From NCBI GenBank assembly GCA_963746955.1, contig CAVVDR010000004.1:1-64000 (forward strand): a DNA stretch of 64,000 nucleotides. Reading direction: 5' to 3'. The notes under the pieces were generated by a model. That model did no database searches and was not told where the DNA came from. It was given only the letters and a program-made list of their open reading frames with translations. Source of the DNA: DASQBT01 sp963746955. Lineage in GTDB: Bacteria > Pseudomonadota > Gammaproteobacteria > Burkholderiales > Thiobacillaceae. Shown in pieces: positions 36,207 through 44,725 of this stretch. A program made the position numbers and the translations under genes. Within the stretch, counting starts at the first letter, position 1, and each line of letters begins with the position of its first letter.

Positions 36207-37526
36207 ATGCAAACCCAAGCCGAATTCACTAACCTGGTCACCCTCCTGATCGAGGACAGCCACAATATTCCCCTGCTGTGGCAACTGGGTGCCGTGGCGC
36301 TGTGCATCGGTCTGTCGTGGTTCTTGATGCGCCTGATTCAACCCTATCTGCACAAAGAGGACGACGCCTGGGAAACCGGGCGCGCAACCGTCCGGCGTAT
36401 TGGCTTTCCGCTGCTGATGCTGTTGAGCGTGATCGTCGCGCGGGAAATCATCGGGGTCTGGCAGCCCGAGCGCCACCTGCTCAATGTCGCTGTACCGCTC
36501 TTGCTCGCCCTGGTTCTGATCCGTGCGCTGATTTATGCCCTGCGCTACGTCTTCAAGCCCAGCGAGCGGTTAAGAAGCTGGGAGCGTGTTGTTGCTTGGA
36601 CCATCTGGGCCGGCTTCGCCCTGCACGTCACTGGCGTGTTGCCGCGTATTCATCACGCCCTCGAAGCCTTGTCCTTCGAAGCAGGCAATCACCGTTTCTC
36701 GCTGCTGCTGCTGTTCCAGGCCGCCGCCACGATCGTCCTCGCGGTTATTGCTGCCCTGTGGGTGGCACAGTTCATTGAAAGCCGTTTGATGGGCATGCCG
36801 CGCATGGATTTGAGCCTGCGTCTTGCCCTATCCAAGGCGATGCGCACCTTTCTTCTGGTGCTGGCCGTGCTGATAGCGCTCCCCGCGGTCGGCATCGATC
36901 TGACCGTGTTGTCAGTATTCGGCGGAGCACTGGGCGTGGGGCTGGGCTTCGGCCTGCAGAAGATCGCCAGCAACTATGTGTCCGGATTCATAATCCTGCT
37001 CGACCGCTCGGTCCGCATTGGCGATATGATTACCGTGGACAATCGCTATGGTCAGGTATCCGGGATCAATACGCGTTACACCCTGCTTAAGTGCCTGGAC
37101 GGAACGGAAACCATCCTGCCCAATGAACAGCTCATCGTTAACGCAGTGGTCAATCATTCATTCAGCAAACCGGATGTAAAGGTGGATTTGCCCATCCAGG
37201 TTGCCTACGAGACTGATCTGGACCAGGCAAAGGATATCTTGCTGGAGGTCGCCAATAGTCATATCCGGGTCGCCGGGGACAATGCGCAACAAATGCCTAA
37301 CGTCCTGCTGCAAGCATTTGGCGACAGCGGCATTAACCTGGTACTGGTGTTCTGGATTCGAGACGCCGAGCAGGGCCAGCTTGGCCTGCGCTCGGAACTC
37401 AACTGGGAAATCTGGCGCCGCTTCAAGCGCGCGGGCATTGAGATTCCTTTCCCCCAGCGGGACATCCACCTCAGACCGGGCACCGCGGTGTCCGCCATCC
37501 TTGACTCCGGGCCTGCTTCCGCATAG
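36207..37526 (+). CDS. MscS family mechanosensitive ion channel
   Basis: A 439-residue inner-membrane protein with about five or six hydrophobic segments and then the MscS core. The pore helix reads VFGGALGVGLGFGLQKIASNYVSGFIILLDRSVRIGD, followed by the beta domain VDNRYGQVSGINTRYTLLKCLDGTETILPNE, both diagnostic. The C-terminal alpha/beta domain (LLEVANS, DSGINLVLVFW) is present. It has more N-terminal helices than E. coli MscS and resembles the medium-length YbdG-like or YnaI-like group. The start ATG has no ribosome site because a terminator hairpin is directly in front; a later start would remove a membrane helix. Likely osmotic safety valve. Confidence 0.9.
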   Translation: MQTQAEFTNLVTLLIEDSHNIPLLWQLGAVALCIGLSWFLMRLIQPYLHKEDDAWETGRATVRRIGFPLLMLLSVIVAREIIGVWQPERHLLNVAVPLLLALVLIRALIYALRYVFKPSERLRSWERVVAWTIWAGFALHVTGVLPRIHHALEALSFEAGNHRFSLLLLFQAAATIVLAVIAALWVAQFIESRLMGMPRMDLSLRLALSKAMRTFLLVLAVLIALPAVGIDLTVLSVFGGALGVGLGFGLQKIASNYVSGFIILLDRSVRIGDMITVDNRYGQVSGINTRYTLLKCLDGTETILPNEQLIVNAVVNHSFSKPDVKVDLPIQVAYETDLDQAKDILLEVANSHIRVAGDNAQQMPNVLLQAFGDSGINLVLVFWIRDAEQGQLGLRSELNWEIWRRFKRAGIEIPFPQRDIHLRPGTAVSAILDSGPASA

Positions 37527-37565
37527 TATGCGGACAATATTATCTGATTTTCAAGGTTGCCTCGC

Positions 37566-38735
37566 ATGCACTTATCGGTATTGACGCTCCCATGGTGGGG
37601 TTATGTGGTCGTGACCTTGGTGCTCACGCATATCACGATCGCCGGCGTCACCATTTTTCTGCACCGTTCCCAAGCCCACCGGGCGCTGGATTTGCATCCC
37701 GTGGCCAGCCACTTCTTCCGTTTTTGGTTGTGGCTCACAACCGGCATGGTTACCAAGGAATGGGTGGCCATTCATCGCAAGCACCACGCCAAATGTGAAA
37801 CTGCGGAAGATCCACACAGCCCCCAGGTGTTGGGGATCAAGAAGGTGCTGTTTGAAGGCGCCGAACTTTACCGTGCCGAATCCAAGAAGCAGGAAACCCT
37901 GGACAAGTACGGCCGCGGGACTCCGGACGACTGGCTCGAGCGCAACATCTACTCCCCCCACTCTGGCGCGGGCATCGTGCTGATGATGGTGATCAACCTA
38001 GTGCTGTTTGGGCCGATTGGCCTCACCATCTGGGCCGTGCAAATGGCCTGGATCCCTATCACCGCCGCTGGCATTATCAACGGTATCGGTCACTACTGGG
38101 GCTACCGCAACTTTGCTGCGGAAGACGCCTCCACCAATATCGTTCCCTGGGGCATTATTATTGGCGGCGAGGAGCTTCACAACAACCACCACGCCTATGG
38201 CACCTCGGCCAAACTTTCCGCCAAGTGGTACGAGTTTGACATTGGCTGGATGTACATCCGCATGATGGCCGTGTTTGGACTGGCAAAGGTGCTGCGCGTG
38301 GCGCCCAAGGTCGGCTGGCAACCGATCCGTCCCACTGTCGACCTGGGCATGTTGCAGGCGGTCATCACCCACCGTTACGACGTGGTCACCCGTTATGCCA
38401 GCAGCATGAAGCAAGTGCTGGCGGACGAAGTCAGCCGCCTCAAAGCGAATGCCCACATGCCCCAGGTTGACCTCAGCGCCCTGCGCCAATGGCTGCGCCT
38501 TGAGCCTGCCGCTTTGCAGACCCAGGACAAGGTCGCGCTGGACAAGATGCTGGCCCGGAGTGACAAGCTCGACACCATTTACCGTATGCGCGCCGAACTC
38601 TCTGCCGTGTGGGAACGTTCGAACGCGAGCAAGGAACAACTAGTCAAGCAACTTCAGGACTGGTGCCAGAAAGCCGAAGCCAGCGGCATCGAAGCCCTGC
38701 AGGAATTTTCACAGCGGCTAAGGCGCTACGCTTGA
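37566..38735 (+). CDS. Fatty-acid (acyl-CoA/acyl-lipid) desaturase
   Basis: A 389-residue membrane desaturase that uses a di-iron centre. The three histidine boxes are present: HRSQAH, HRKHH and HNNHH in the order and spacing of delta-9 type stearoyl-CoA desaturases (fatty-acid desaturase type 1). There are hydrophobic segments around residues 10-35 and 140-180. The protein has an extra C-terminal helical region of about 100 residues (MKQVLADEVSRLKANAHM and beyond). The ATG at 37566 is chosen over a TTG at 37557 because AAGG lies nine bases upstream. It makes monounsaturated fatty acids, and may influence membrane fluidity or DSF precursors. Confidence 0.88.
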   Translation: MHLSVLTLPWWGYVVVTLVLTHITIAGVTIFLHRSQAHRALDLHPVASHFFRFWLWLTTGMVTKEWVAIHRKHHAKCETAEDPHSPQVLGIKKVLFEGAELYRAESKKQETLDKYGRGTPDDWLERNIYSPHSGAGIVLMMVINLVLFGPIGLTIWAVQMAWIPITAAGIINGIGHYWGYRNFAAEDASTNIVPWGIIIGGEELHNNHHAYGTSAKLSAKWYEFDIGWMYIRMMAVFGLAKVLRVAPKVGWQPIRPTVDLGMLQAVITHRYDVVTRYASSMKQVLADEVSRLKANAHMPQVDLSALRQWLRLEPAALQTQDKVALDKMLARSDKLDTIYRMRAELSAVWERSNASKEQLVKQLQDWCQKAEASGIEALQEFSQRLRRYA

Positions 38736-38756
38736 CGCAAAGTTGGACTCAAACGA

Positions 38757-38780
38757 AAAACCCGCCGAATGGCGGGTTTT
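38757..38780. terminator. Bidirectional terminator between desaturase and rpmG
   Basis: AAAACCCGCC, a GAAT loop and GGCGGGTTTT make a symmetric hairpin with an A run on the left and a T run on the right, so it can stop transcription from both sides. It lies between the end of the desaturase gene (+ strand) and the end of rpmG (- strand). Confidence 0.9.
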
Positions 38781-38801
38781 CTTTTCCCGGATCAGGCTCG
38801 A

Positions 38802-38969
38802 TTACTTGAGCTTGGTTTCCTTGTACATAACGTGCTTGCGGGCCTTGGGGTCAAACTTCATGAACTCCATTTTTCCCGGCGTGGTCTTCTTGTTCTTGGT
38901 CGTGGTGTAGAAGTGCCCGGTTCCAGCGGTGGATTCAAGCTTGATCTTGTCGCGGCTCTTGCTCGCCAT
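38802..38969 (-). CDS. rpmG: 50S ribosomal protein L33
   Basis: A 55-residue basic protein: begins MASKSRDKIKLEST, continues GTGHFYTTTKNKK and ends YKETKLK. This is the L33 family of the Cys-free type found in many proteobacteria; it lacks the zinc-binding CxxC pairs. It was located by reading the minus strand directly, as it is short. It is the second gene of the rpmB-rpmG pair, 13 bases after rpmB, and has a ribosome site AAGGAG upstream. The protein sits near the E site of the large subunit. Confidence 0.96.
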   Translation of the reverse strand: MASKSRDKIKLESTAGTGHFYTTTKNKKTTPGKMEFMKFDPKARKHVMYKETKLK

Positions 38970-38982
38970 GTTGTTCTACTCC

Positions 38983-39219
38983 TTAAATCTTTTGGCCGGC
39001 TGCTCGCATTTCGACCAGCACGGCATCAATGCCCTTCTTGTCGATGGTGCGGAGCCCCGCATTGGTCAGACGCAGGCGAACATAGCGGTTTTCGCTTTCC
39101 ACCCACAGGCGGCGCTCCTGCAAATTGGGCAGGAAGCGGCGCTTGGTCTTATTGTTGGCGTGGGAAACGTTGTTCCCAACCATGGGTTTCTTACCCGTAA
39201 CTTGGCACACGCGGGCCAT
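38983..39219 (-). CDS. rpmB: 50S ribosomal protein L28
   Basis: A 78-residue large-subunit protein: MARVCQVTGKKPMVGNNVSHANNKTKRRF with later RLWVESENRYVRLRL and DKKGIDAVL, all typical of L28. The ATG at 39219 is chosen over an upstream in-frame Met because all L28 proteins begin MARVC. It precedes rpmG, the usual rpmBG order. radC lies upstream on the same strand, separated by 53 bases, as often in proteobacteria. Confidence 0.96.
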   Translation of the reverse strand: MARVCQVTGKKPMVGNNVSHANNKTKRRFLPNLQERRLWVESENRYVRLRLTNAGLRTIDKKGIDAVLVEMRAAGQKI

Positions 39220-39272
39220 GATGCGCTCCAACTGAATTCGGAAGACCGCGATTTATACCATGAAACGCCGGC

Positions 39273-39947
39273 TCAGAGCAAACCGGATTCAGCAAACGAG
39301 AGGATTTGTGCGCCAGCCACGATAAAGTGATCAAGCACCCGCACATCGACCAGCGCTAGCGCCTGCTTGAGTTGTTGGGTGAGCAGGCGGTCCGCCTGGC
39401 TCGCCTCGGCCACGCCGGAGGGATGATTGTGCGCCAGGATAAGGGCCGCGGCGTTATGAGCTAAGGCACGTTTCACAACTTCGCGAGGATAGACGCTGGT
39501 TTGTGTAAGCGTTCCGCGGAACAGTTCTTCCAACCCGATCACACGGTTCTGCGCATCCAGGAATACTGCGGCGAACACTTCATAGTGTCGTTCCTTCAGG
39601 GTAAAGCGCAAGTAATCCCGCACCGCCGCAGGCGAACTCAGCACATCGCCGTACTGCATTTGTTCGGCCAGAGCGCGCCGAGCCATTTCCATCACCGCTT
39701 GGAGTTGGGCATACTTGGCCAGACCCAGCCCAGGCGCGGCGCAGACCTCAGCCCGTTCGGCGCTGCCGAGTCGCGACAAGCTGCCAAAGCGCTCCAGCAG
39801 TTCGCGCGCCAAGTCCACCGCACTCTTTCCGGCAACGCCGGTGCGGAGGAAGATTGCCAGCAGTTCCGCGTGCGTCAAGGCCTGCGCGCCCCTTTCCAGC
39901 AGTTTCTCCCTAGGCCTTTCATCCGCCGGCCAATCCCTAATCGCCAA
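39273..39947 (-). CDS. radC: RadC family protein (JAB/MPN domain)
   Basis: A 224-residue protein. The N-terminal helix-hairpin-helix region reads WPADERPREKLLERGAQALTHAELLAIFLRTG; the C-terminal JAMM-type domain shows FAAVFLDAQNRVI and the metal motif HNHPSGVAEASQAD. Despite its name, RadC has no proven role in DNA repair, and its cellular task is not settled. It is upstream of rpmB on the same strand and divergent from coaBC, the conserved neighbourhood in many proteobacteria. Confidence 0.94.
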   Translation of the reverse strand: MAIRDWPADERPREKLLERGAQALTHAELLAIFLRTGVAGKSAVDLARELLERFGSLSRLGSAERAEVCAAPGLGLAKYAQLQAVMEMARRALAEQMQYGDVLSSPAAVRDYLRFTLKERHYEVFAAVFLDAQNRVIGLEELFRGTLTQTSVYPREVVKRALAHNAAALILAHNHPSGVAEASQADRLLTQQLKQALALVDVRVLDHFIVAGAQILSFAESGLL

Positions 39948-39997
39948 ATCGTTCTCCCCACCTATAAAATAGGCATCATTTTTTCAAGTGTACGTGC

Positions 39998-41191
39998 ATG
40001 GCGGATTTGCAGGGCAAAACCATTGTCCTCGGGGTGAGTGGCGGCGTGGCCGCATACAAGACCGCTGAGTTGGCGCGCTTGCTGAGGAAGGCAGGCGCGC
40101 GGGTGCGCGTGGTCATGACCGAGACCGCTCGGCGTTTTGTCGGATCCGCGACGTTTCAGGCCCTGTCTGGGGAGCCGGTGCTGACGGACATGTGGCATGG
40201 TCAAGGCGACGGCATGGCCCACATTCATGCCAGCCGCGATGCAGATTTGATCCTTGTGGCGCCGGCGACCGCAGATTTTCTGGCCAGACTCGTTAGCGGC
40301 CGGGCGAACGATCTTCTCTCAACTCTTTGCCTGGCACGAGCCTGCCCCTTGTATGTTGCCCCCGCGATGAACCCGGAAATGTGGGCCAATCCGGCTACCA
40401 TCCGCAATGCCGCCCAACTGAGCAAAGATGGAATCTTCTTCCTGGGGCCCGAAGCCGGCGAGACGGCTTGCGGCGAGATCGGTCCGGGCAGAATGCGGGA
40501 GCCTGCAGACCTGCTGGCAGATCTGGCCGCCCGGCTTGTGCCCGGGAAACTCGCCGGGAGGTCGGTGTTGATTACCGCCGGACCGACCTATGAGCCGATT
40601 GATCCGGTGCGGGGGCTGACCAATCTGAGCTCCGGCAAGATGGGTTATGCGCTTGCCCGCGCCGCGCACGAAGCGGGGGCCCAGGTCACGCTAATTTCTG
40701 GTCCCACCTGCCTGCTAACCCCCACAGGGGTAAGCAGGGTGGATGTCACCCATGCTGCGGAAATGCGCGACGCGGTCATGAAACGGGTGGGAGGGGCTGA
40801 TATTTTCATCGCTGTGGCAGCCGTGGCGGACTATGCGCCGTCTTCCAGCAAGTCACAAAAGATCAAGCGAGGCACGTCATCACTGAGGCTGGAACTCAAG
40901 CCCAATCCGGACATTCTGGCGGAAGCCGCCGCTATCGAGAACGCTCCCTTCTGCGTAGGCTTCGCCGCGGAGACGGAATCTATGGAAGAGCATGCGCAGG
41001 CCAAACGGAAAAGAAAGAATCTGCCTTTGATGATTGGCAACCTAGCCCAGGACACCCTGGGTAGCGATGATGCGGCCTTGATACTGTTCGACGAACAGGG
41101 CGCCCACCCTCTCCCCAAGGCTGACAAGTTGAGTTGCGCGCGGCGACTCATTGAAGAGATCAATCTTCGACTACACGCGACGAAAAACTGA
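39998..41191 (+). CDS. coaBC: Bifunctional phosphopantothenoylcysteine decarboxylase/synthase
   Basis: CoaBC carries out two steps in coenzyme A synthesis. The 397-residue protein has the flavoprotein CoaC half (VSGGVAAYKTAELARLL, APATADFLARL, the catalytic-loop APAMNPEMW) and the CoaB half (ITAGPTYEPIDPVRGLTNLSSGKMG, VAAVADYAP, and the AKRKRKNLPLMIGN part with KR/KN residues). The order and length are normal. dut follows after 12 bases, another conserved pairing. Confidence 0.96.
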   Translation: MADLQGKTIVLGVSGGVAAYKTAELARLLRKAGARVRVVMTETARRFVGSATFQALSGEPVLTDMWHGQGDGMAHIHASRDADLILVAPATADFLARLVSGRANDLLSTLCLARACPLYVAPAMNPEMWANPATIRNAAQLSKDGIFFLGPEAGETACGEIGPGRMREPADLLADLAARLVPGKLAGRSVLITAGPTYEPIDPVRGLTNLSSGKMGYALARAAHEAGAQVTLISGPTCLLTPTGVSRVDVTHAAEMRDAVMKRVGGADIFIAVAAVADYAPSSSKSQKIKRGTSSLRLELKPNPDILAEAAAIENAPFCVGFAAETESMEEHAQAKRKRKNLPLMIGNLAQDTLGSDDAALILFDEQGAHPLPKADKLSCARRLIEEINLRLHATKN

Positions 41192-41203
41192 CAAGAACAT
41201 CAC

Positions 41204-41650
41204 ATGCAACTGGAACTGAAGATACTCGACCCAAGGCTTCGGGACCAATTGCCTCATTACTCCACGGCAGGCGCTGCTGGCCTGGACTTGAGGGCAGCGA
41301 TCGTCAGCCCGATCGATCTCAATCCGGGTGAAACCCAACTCGTCCCAACCGGCATGGCTATCCACATTGGCGACCCGGGGTATGCAGCGCTGATTCTGCC
41401 GCGCTCGGGCCTGGGCCATAAGCACGGCATCGTCCTTGGAAACCTGGTAGGCCTGATTGACTCGGATTATCAGGGGCAGTTGCTCGTTTCCTGCTGGAAC
41501 CGAGGCCGGACCACGTTCATTCTGAATCCCATGGAGCGGCTCGCCCAACTGGTCATCGTGCCGGTGGTTCAGGCCGAATTCAAGATTGTCGATGAATTTG
41601 CCGAAAGTCATCGCGGCGAGGGGGGATTTGGCAGTACCGGCAGGCACTGA
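41204..41650 (+). CDS. dut: dUTP diphosphatase
   Basis: Dut converts dUTP to dUMP to keep uracil out of DNA. The 148-residue trimeric-type enzyme shows all five motifs: GAAGLDLRA, PRSGLGHKHG, GNLVGLIDSDYQG with the catalytic Asp, ERLAQLVIVP and the C-terminal GEGGFGSTG arm. It is 12 bases downstream of coaBC, likely the same operon. Confidence 0.96.
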   Translation: MQLELKILDPRLRDQLPHYSTAGAAGLDLRAAIVSPIDLNPGETQLVPTGMAIHIGDPGYAALILPRSGLGHKHGIVLGNLVGLIDSDYQGQLLVSCWNRGRTTFILNPMERLAQLVIVPVVQAEFKIVDEFAESHRGEGGFGSTGRH

Positions 41651-41765
41651 ATACACGCCGGCCTAGGTTGCAGCGTGGCTAGCGGCCATGTGGTATGGGG
41701 CTTGCTTGGTATTTGATACCACCCGGGCCTTGAGCCCAACATTTAGAAGAACGCTGCCTTGCACT

Positions 41766-43229
41766 ATGGCCCGACCATCATTACTGCGATTCGGTCTGTT
41801 GCTGTCCTTGGCGCTGGCAATCATCAGCGCCATAGCAGTAGGTGGCTTCTATTGGCTCGGCCCCGAACCGGGTAATACGGCCAACCAGGCGGGAAGTCAG
41901 AAGAAGCCTGTCATGGCCAGCCAGATCGAGTTTCAGGCGGCTTCGATGCGGAATCTAGCCGAGCGCATCGCCGCACACCCCCAGACTCTGGCGTGTTTTC
42001 AGACCGCAAGTCCAGACACTTGCCGGGCTCAGGCTGCCAACCTACATGCGTTGAACCAGGAAGCCTCCATCCTGTTTGTCACCGGGGAGGGCAATAACCA
42101 ACAACTTTTGCCCGGCTTCGTGCCCGGTGACACCCGGCAGTTGATCAACCGCGCAAGCCGCAACAGCAGCGGTTTGTCGGCTTCGGGATTTAGCCTGTCG
42201 GTTTTTCAGCCGGTATTGGATGCGAATGGCAAGCGACTCGGTTTTGTCGTCGTCCAACAATCGATGCCTCAGGTGCAGACCCTGTTCGACACCCTTCCGC
42301 TGCCGGATTCCGGTACCTACGCGGAACTCCAGCAAGCCAATGGAAGCGGCGATGTCACAGTATTGATCCGTCGGGGCAACCAGAATGCCAGGGCGAATGC
42401 GCTGCCAACCAAGCAAGTCACTCTGGCCGGAACACCATGGACAATTGCTATCTGGAAATATGCCGACGAGCGAATTCGGCAAGCCTTTCCCTACGTGCTG
42501 GCCTGGCTGGTGATCTTCCTGGCCATGGCAGTTCTGGTTGCCGCGATTATCGCCAGCATTCGGAACCGGGTGATTGACAACCTGAAAGTGATTGTGGGCC
42601 TGGCAAATGATCTCAGGCAGCAGAGGTTGCAGGCCGACTACCCCACTTATTTGGTCGAATTTGAAACCCCGATGCGCAACCTGATAAAGCTCGGCAGGCA
42701 AATGGCGGGCAAGCAGAAGGAAGTCAGCACGCAGGCTAGGCTGGATCACCTGTCCAAGGTACACAACCGTTTGTCCTTCGATGAAAAACAGAGCGAGTTG
42801 TTCAAGACCCTGAAGGATGGCTGGACCCACAGTCTGTTGATCCTGGACATCGACAACTTCAAACAGATCAATGACACCTTTGGCCACGAAGCCGGCGACC
42901 AGATGATCATCCTATTCGGCAAGGCCTTGCGGGAAAATCTGCGCAATAGCGATTTTGTCGCCCGGCTGGGCGGGGATGAATTCTGTGTCATTTTCCCCTA
43001 CACGCCCCTCGATCGCTCGGAGGAACTGGCCAAGCGGCTGCGCGACAATATGCCGGAAACCGTGGAACTCATCCCCGGAGTCACTCATAAGCTTTCGTGG
43101 AGTGGCGGCCTGTCTGAGTACAGCAAGAAAGATACCGTGGAGTCCGCTGCGCTGTCTCGCGCCGATGCAGCTCTACTTATGGCAAAACGCTCCGGCCGCA
43201 ATACCACCCGAATTACGGCCGCCGCTTAA
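41766..43229 (+). CDS. Membrane diguanylate cyclase with an I-site (GGDEF)
   Basis: A 487-residue protein that should make cyclic di-GMP. It has an N-terminal membrane segment (about 10-30), a periplasmic sensor-like region of roughly 210 residues, a second membrane segment (VLAWLVIFLAMAVLVAAI), and a C-terminal GGDEF domain. The signature RLGGDEF is intact at 402-406, and RNSD precedes it by five residues, the usual RxxD inhibitory site, so product feedback is expected. The ATG at 41766 is chosen because it begins the membrane segment; an earlier in-frame start at 41688 adds 26 unconserved residues. The sensory part has no named domain that I can assign with confidence. It overlaps lnt at its 3' end by 17 bases. 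Confidence 0.9.
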   Translation: MARPSLLRFGLLLSLALAIISAIAVGGFYWLGPEPGNTANQAGSQKKPVMASQIEFQAASMRNLAERIAAHPQTLACFQTASPDTCRAQAANLHALNQEASILFVTGEGNNQQLLPGFVPGDTRQLINRASRNSSGLSASGFSLSVFQPVLDANGKRLGFVVVQQSMPQVQTLFDTLPLPDSGTYAELQQANGSGDVTVLIRRGNQNARANALPTKQVTLAGTPWTIAIWKYADERIRQAFPYVLAWLVIFLAMAVLVAAIIASIRNRVIDNLKVIVGLANDLRQQRLQADYPTYLVEFETPMRNLIKLGRQMAGKQKEVSTQARLDHLSKVHNRLSFDEKQSELFKTLKDGWTHSLLILDIDNFKQINDTFGHEAGDQMIILFGKALRENLRNSDFVARLGGDEFCVIFPYTPLDRSEELAKRLRDNMPETVELIPGVTHKLSWSGGLSEYSKKDTVESAALSRADAALLMAKRSGRNTTRITAAA

Positions 43230-44706
43230 GAAATCTCTGCCCAAGTCCCGCAACGACCAGAAGGATCGCCAAACCCGCCACCACAGGAACGTTGCCCCAG
43301 CGCGCATACGGGGTCATGCCGTGGTAACCCTGAGCCCGACCTTGCAGAATTCCGCGCCGAAACAAATCCATCTCATCGACGACGCGGCCCTTTACATCAA
43401 TGATTGCGGTGGCGCCGGTATTGGTGGCGCGCAACATCATGCGGCCTGTTTCCAGCGCCCGCATCTGCGAAATTTGCCGGTGCTGGCGTGCAGCAAAGCC
43501 GTCGCCGAACCAGGCGTCATTGCTTACGTTAACCAATAGCGTCGCGGACGGCAGAGCGCGAATGATCTCTTCACCGAACGCATCTTCATAGCAGATATCC
43601 ACGGCCACTTCCTGTCCCGCTACGGACAATGGCTTCTGACGGGCCCCACCACGGGAGAAATCCGACAGGGGGATATGCAGCAACTGCAACACCCAACCAA
43701 ATCCCGGCGGGATGAATTCGCCAAAAGGCACCAAATGATGTTTGTGATAAAACTGGGTGGGTGCGGCGCCAAAACTGACCACGCTGTTCAGATAGGCCCC
43801 GGAGGAATTGCCCGTGGGCACGCCGGCCAACACATCCCCGTCCCGCTCCTGTCCTATCCTTCTCAATTCATTCTTATAGGTTTCCGGCAGGTTGGAAAAG
43901 AAGATCGCCAGCGCGGTTTCCGGCAACACCACTAGCCTTGCGTGAGTGGATTCGGCCAGTTGCTGATAGACTTTTAGCGATGCTGCCGCTGCCTCGGGCT
44001 CCCACTTTATCTGCTGAGGAATGTTGCCCTGCACCAGCGCCACGGACAGCGGTGCGCCGAGTGGCCTGGTCCAGTTGATCGTCTTTAGCGCTGCCCCCGC
44101 CGCAATCAGGGCAAGGACAAGCATTACCCCCCTCGATGCCATCGCCAGACTGGCCCGGCTTTGCCAAACCCAGGCCAGCGCGCCTGCCGTCAGAGCCGTA
44201 ACGAAGCTCACTCCGTATACGCCAAGCAACGGAGCGTAGCCCGCGAAGGGGCTGTCAGGCACCTGAGAATAGCCTATTGCCAGCCACGGAAAGCCGGTGA
44301 AAATCCAACCGCGTACCCATTCCAGCAACGTCCAGGCGGCCGGCAGGAACAGCAGGAGTTGGACAGATCCCCCGGCCCTGCGTCGATCCTGCATTCCGCC
44401 AGCCAGCGCGGGAAACATGGCGAGGAGAGCGCAAAATAGAAAGGTGGCCAGCAGTGCCAGGGAGGCCGCCATTTCGCCATAGGTATGCAGGCTGACATAG
44501 ACCCAGCTCACCCCGACGCCAAAGAAGCCCAAGCCGTATAGCCAGCCGGCGACAAAGGGGCGCACCTTCCCTGGCTGTTGCAGCAACGCAAACAGAATGG
44601 CCAGTCCGAGGGAAGCAAGTGGATAGGCTCCCAGCGGCGCAAAGGCCAGCGAGCCCACAGCACCGGCCAACAGGGCCAAGGCGTATCGGGGATTGATGCG
44701 TGACAT
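43213..44706 (-). CDS. lnt: Apolipoprotein N-acyltransferase
   Basis: Lnt adds the third acyl chain to bacterial lipoproteins in the inner membrane. The 497-residue protein has several N-terminal membrane helices and a nitrilase-like periplasmic domain with the catalytic elements LPETALAIF (Glu), KHHLVPFGEF (Lys) and ICYEDAFGEE (Cys). The C-terminal helix is present. The ATG at 44706 begins the family-like MSRINPRYALALLAG. It follows nadA on the minus strand and converges on the GGDEF gene. A short lipoprotein (LptM-like) is encoded elsewhere in the window. Confidence 0.94.
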   Translation of the reverse strand: MSRINPRYALALLAGAVGSLAFAPLGAYPLASLGLAILFALLQQPGKVRPFVAGWLYGLGFFGVGVSWVYVSLHTYGEMAASLALLATFLFCALLAMFPALAGGMQDRRRAGGSVQLLLFLPAAWTLLEWVRGWIFTGFPWLAIGYSQVPDSPFAGYAPLLGVYGVSFVTALTAGALAWVWQSRASLAMASRGVMLVLALIAAGAALKTINWTRPLGAPLSVALVQGNIPQQIKWEPEAAAASLKVYQQLAESTHARLVVLPETALAIFFSNLPETYKNELRRIGQERDGDVLAGVPTGNSSGAYLNSVVSFGAAPTQFYHKHHLVPFGEFIPPGFGWVLQLLHIPLSDFSRGGARQKPLSVAGQEVAVDICYEDAFGEEIIRALPSATLLVNVSNDAWFGDGFAARQHRQISQMRALETGRMMLRATNTGATAIIDVKGRVVDEMDLFRRGILQGRAQGYHGMTPYARWGNVPVVAGLAILLVVAGLGQRFLKRRP

Positions 44707-44725
44707 GCGGTATAACGTGGGCGCG

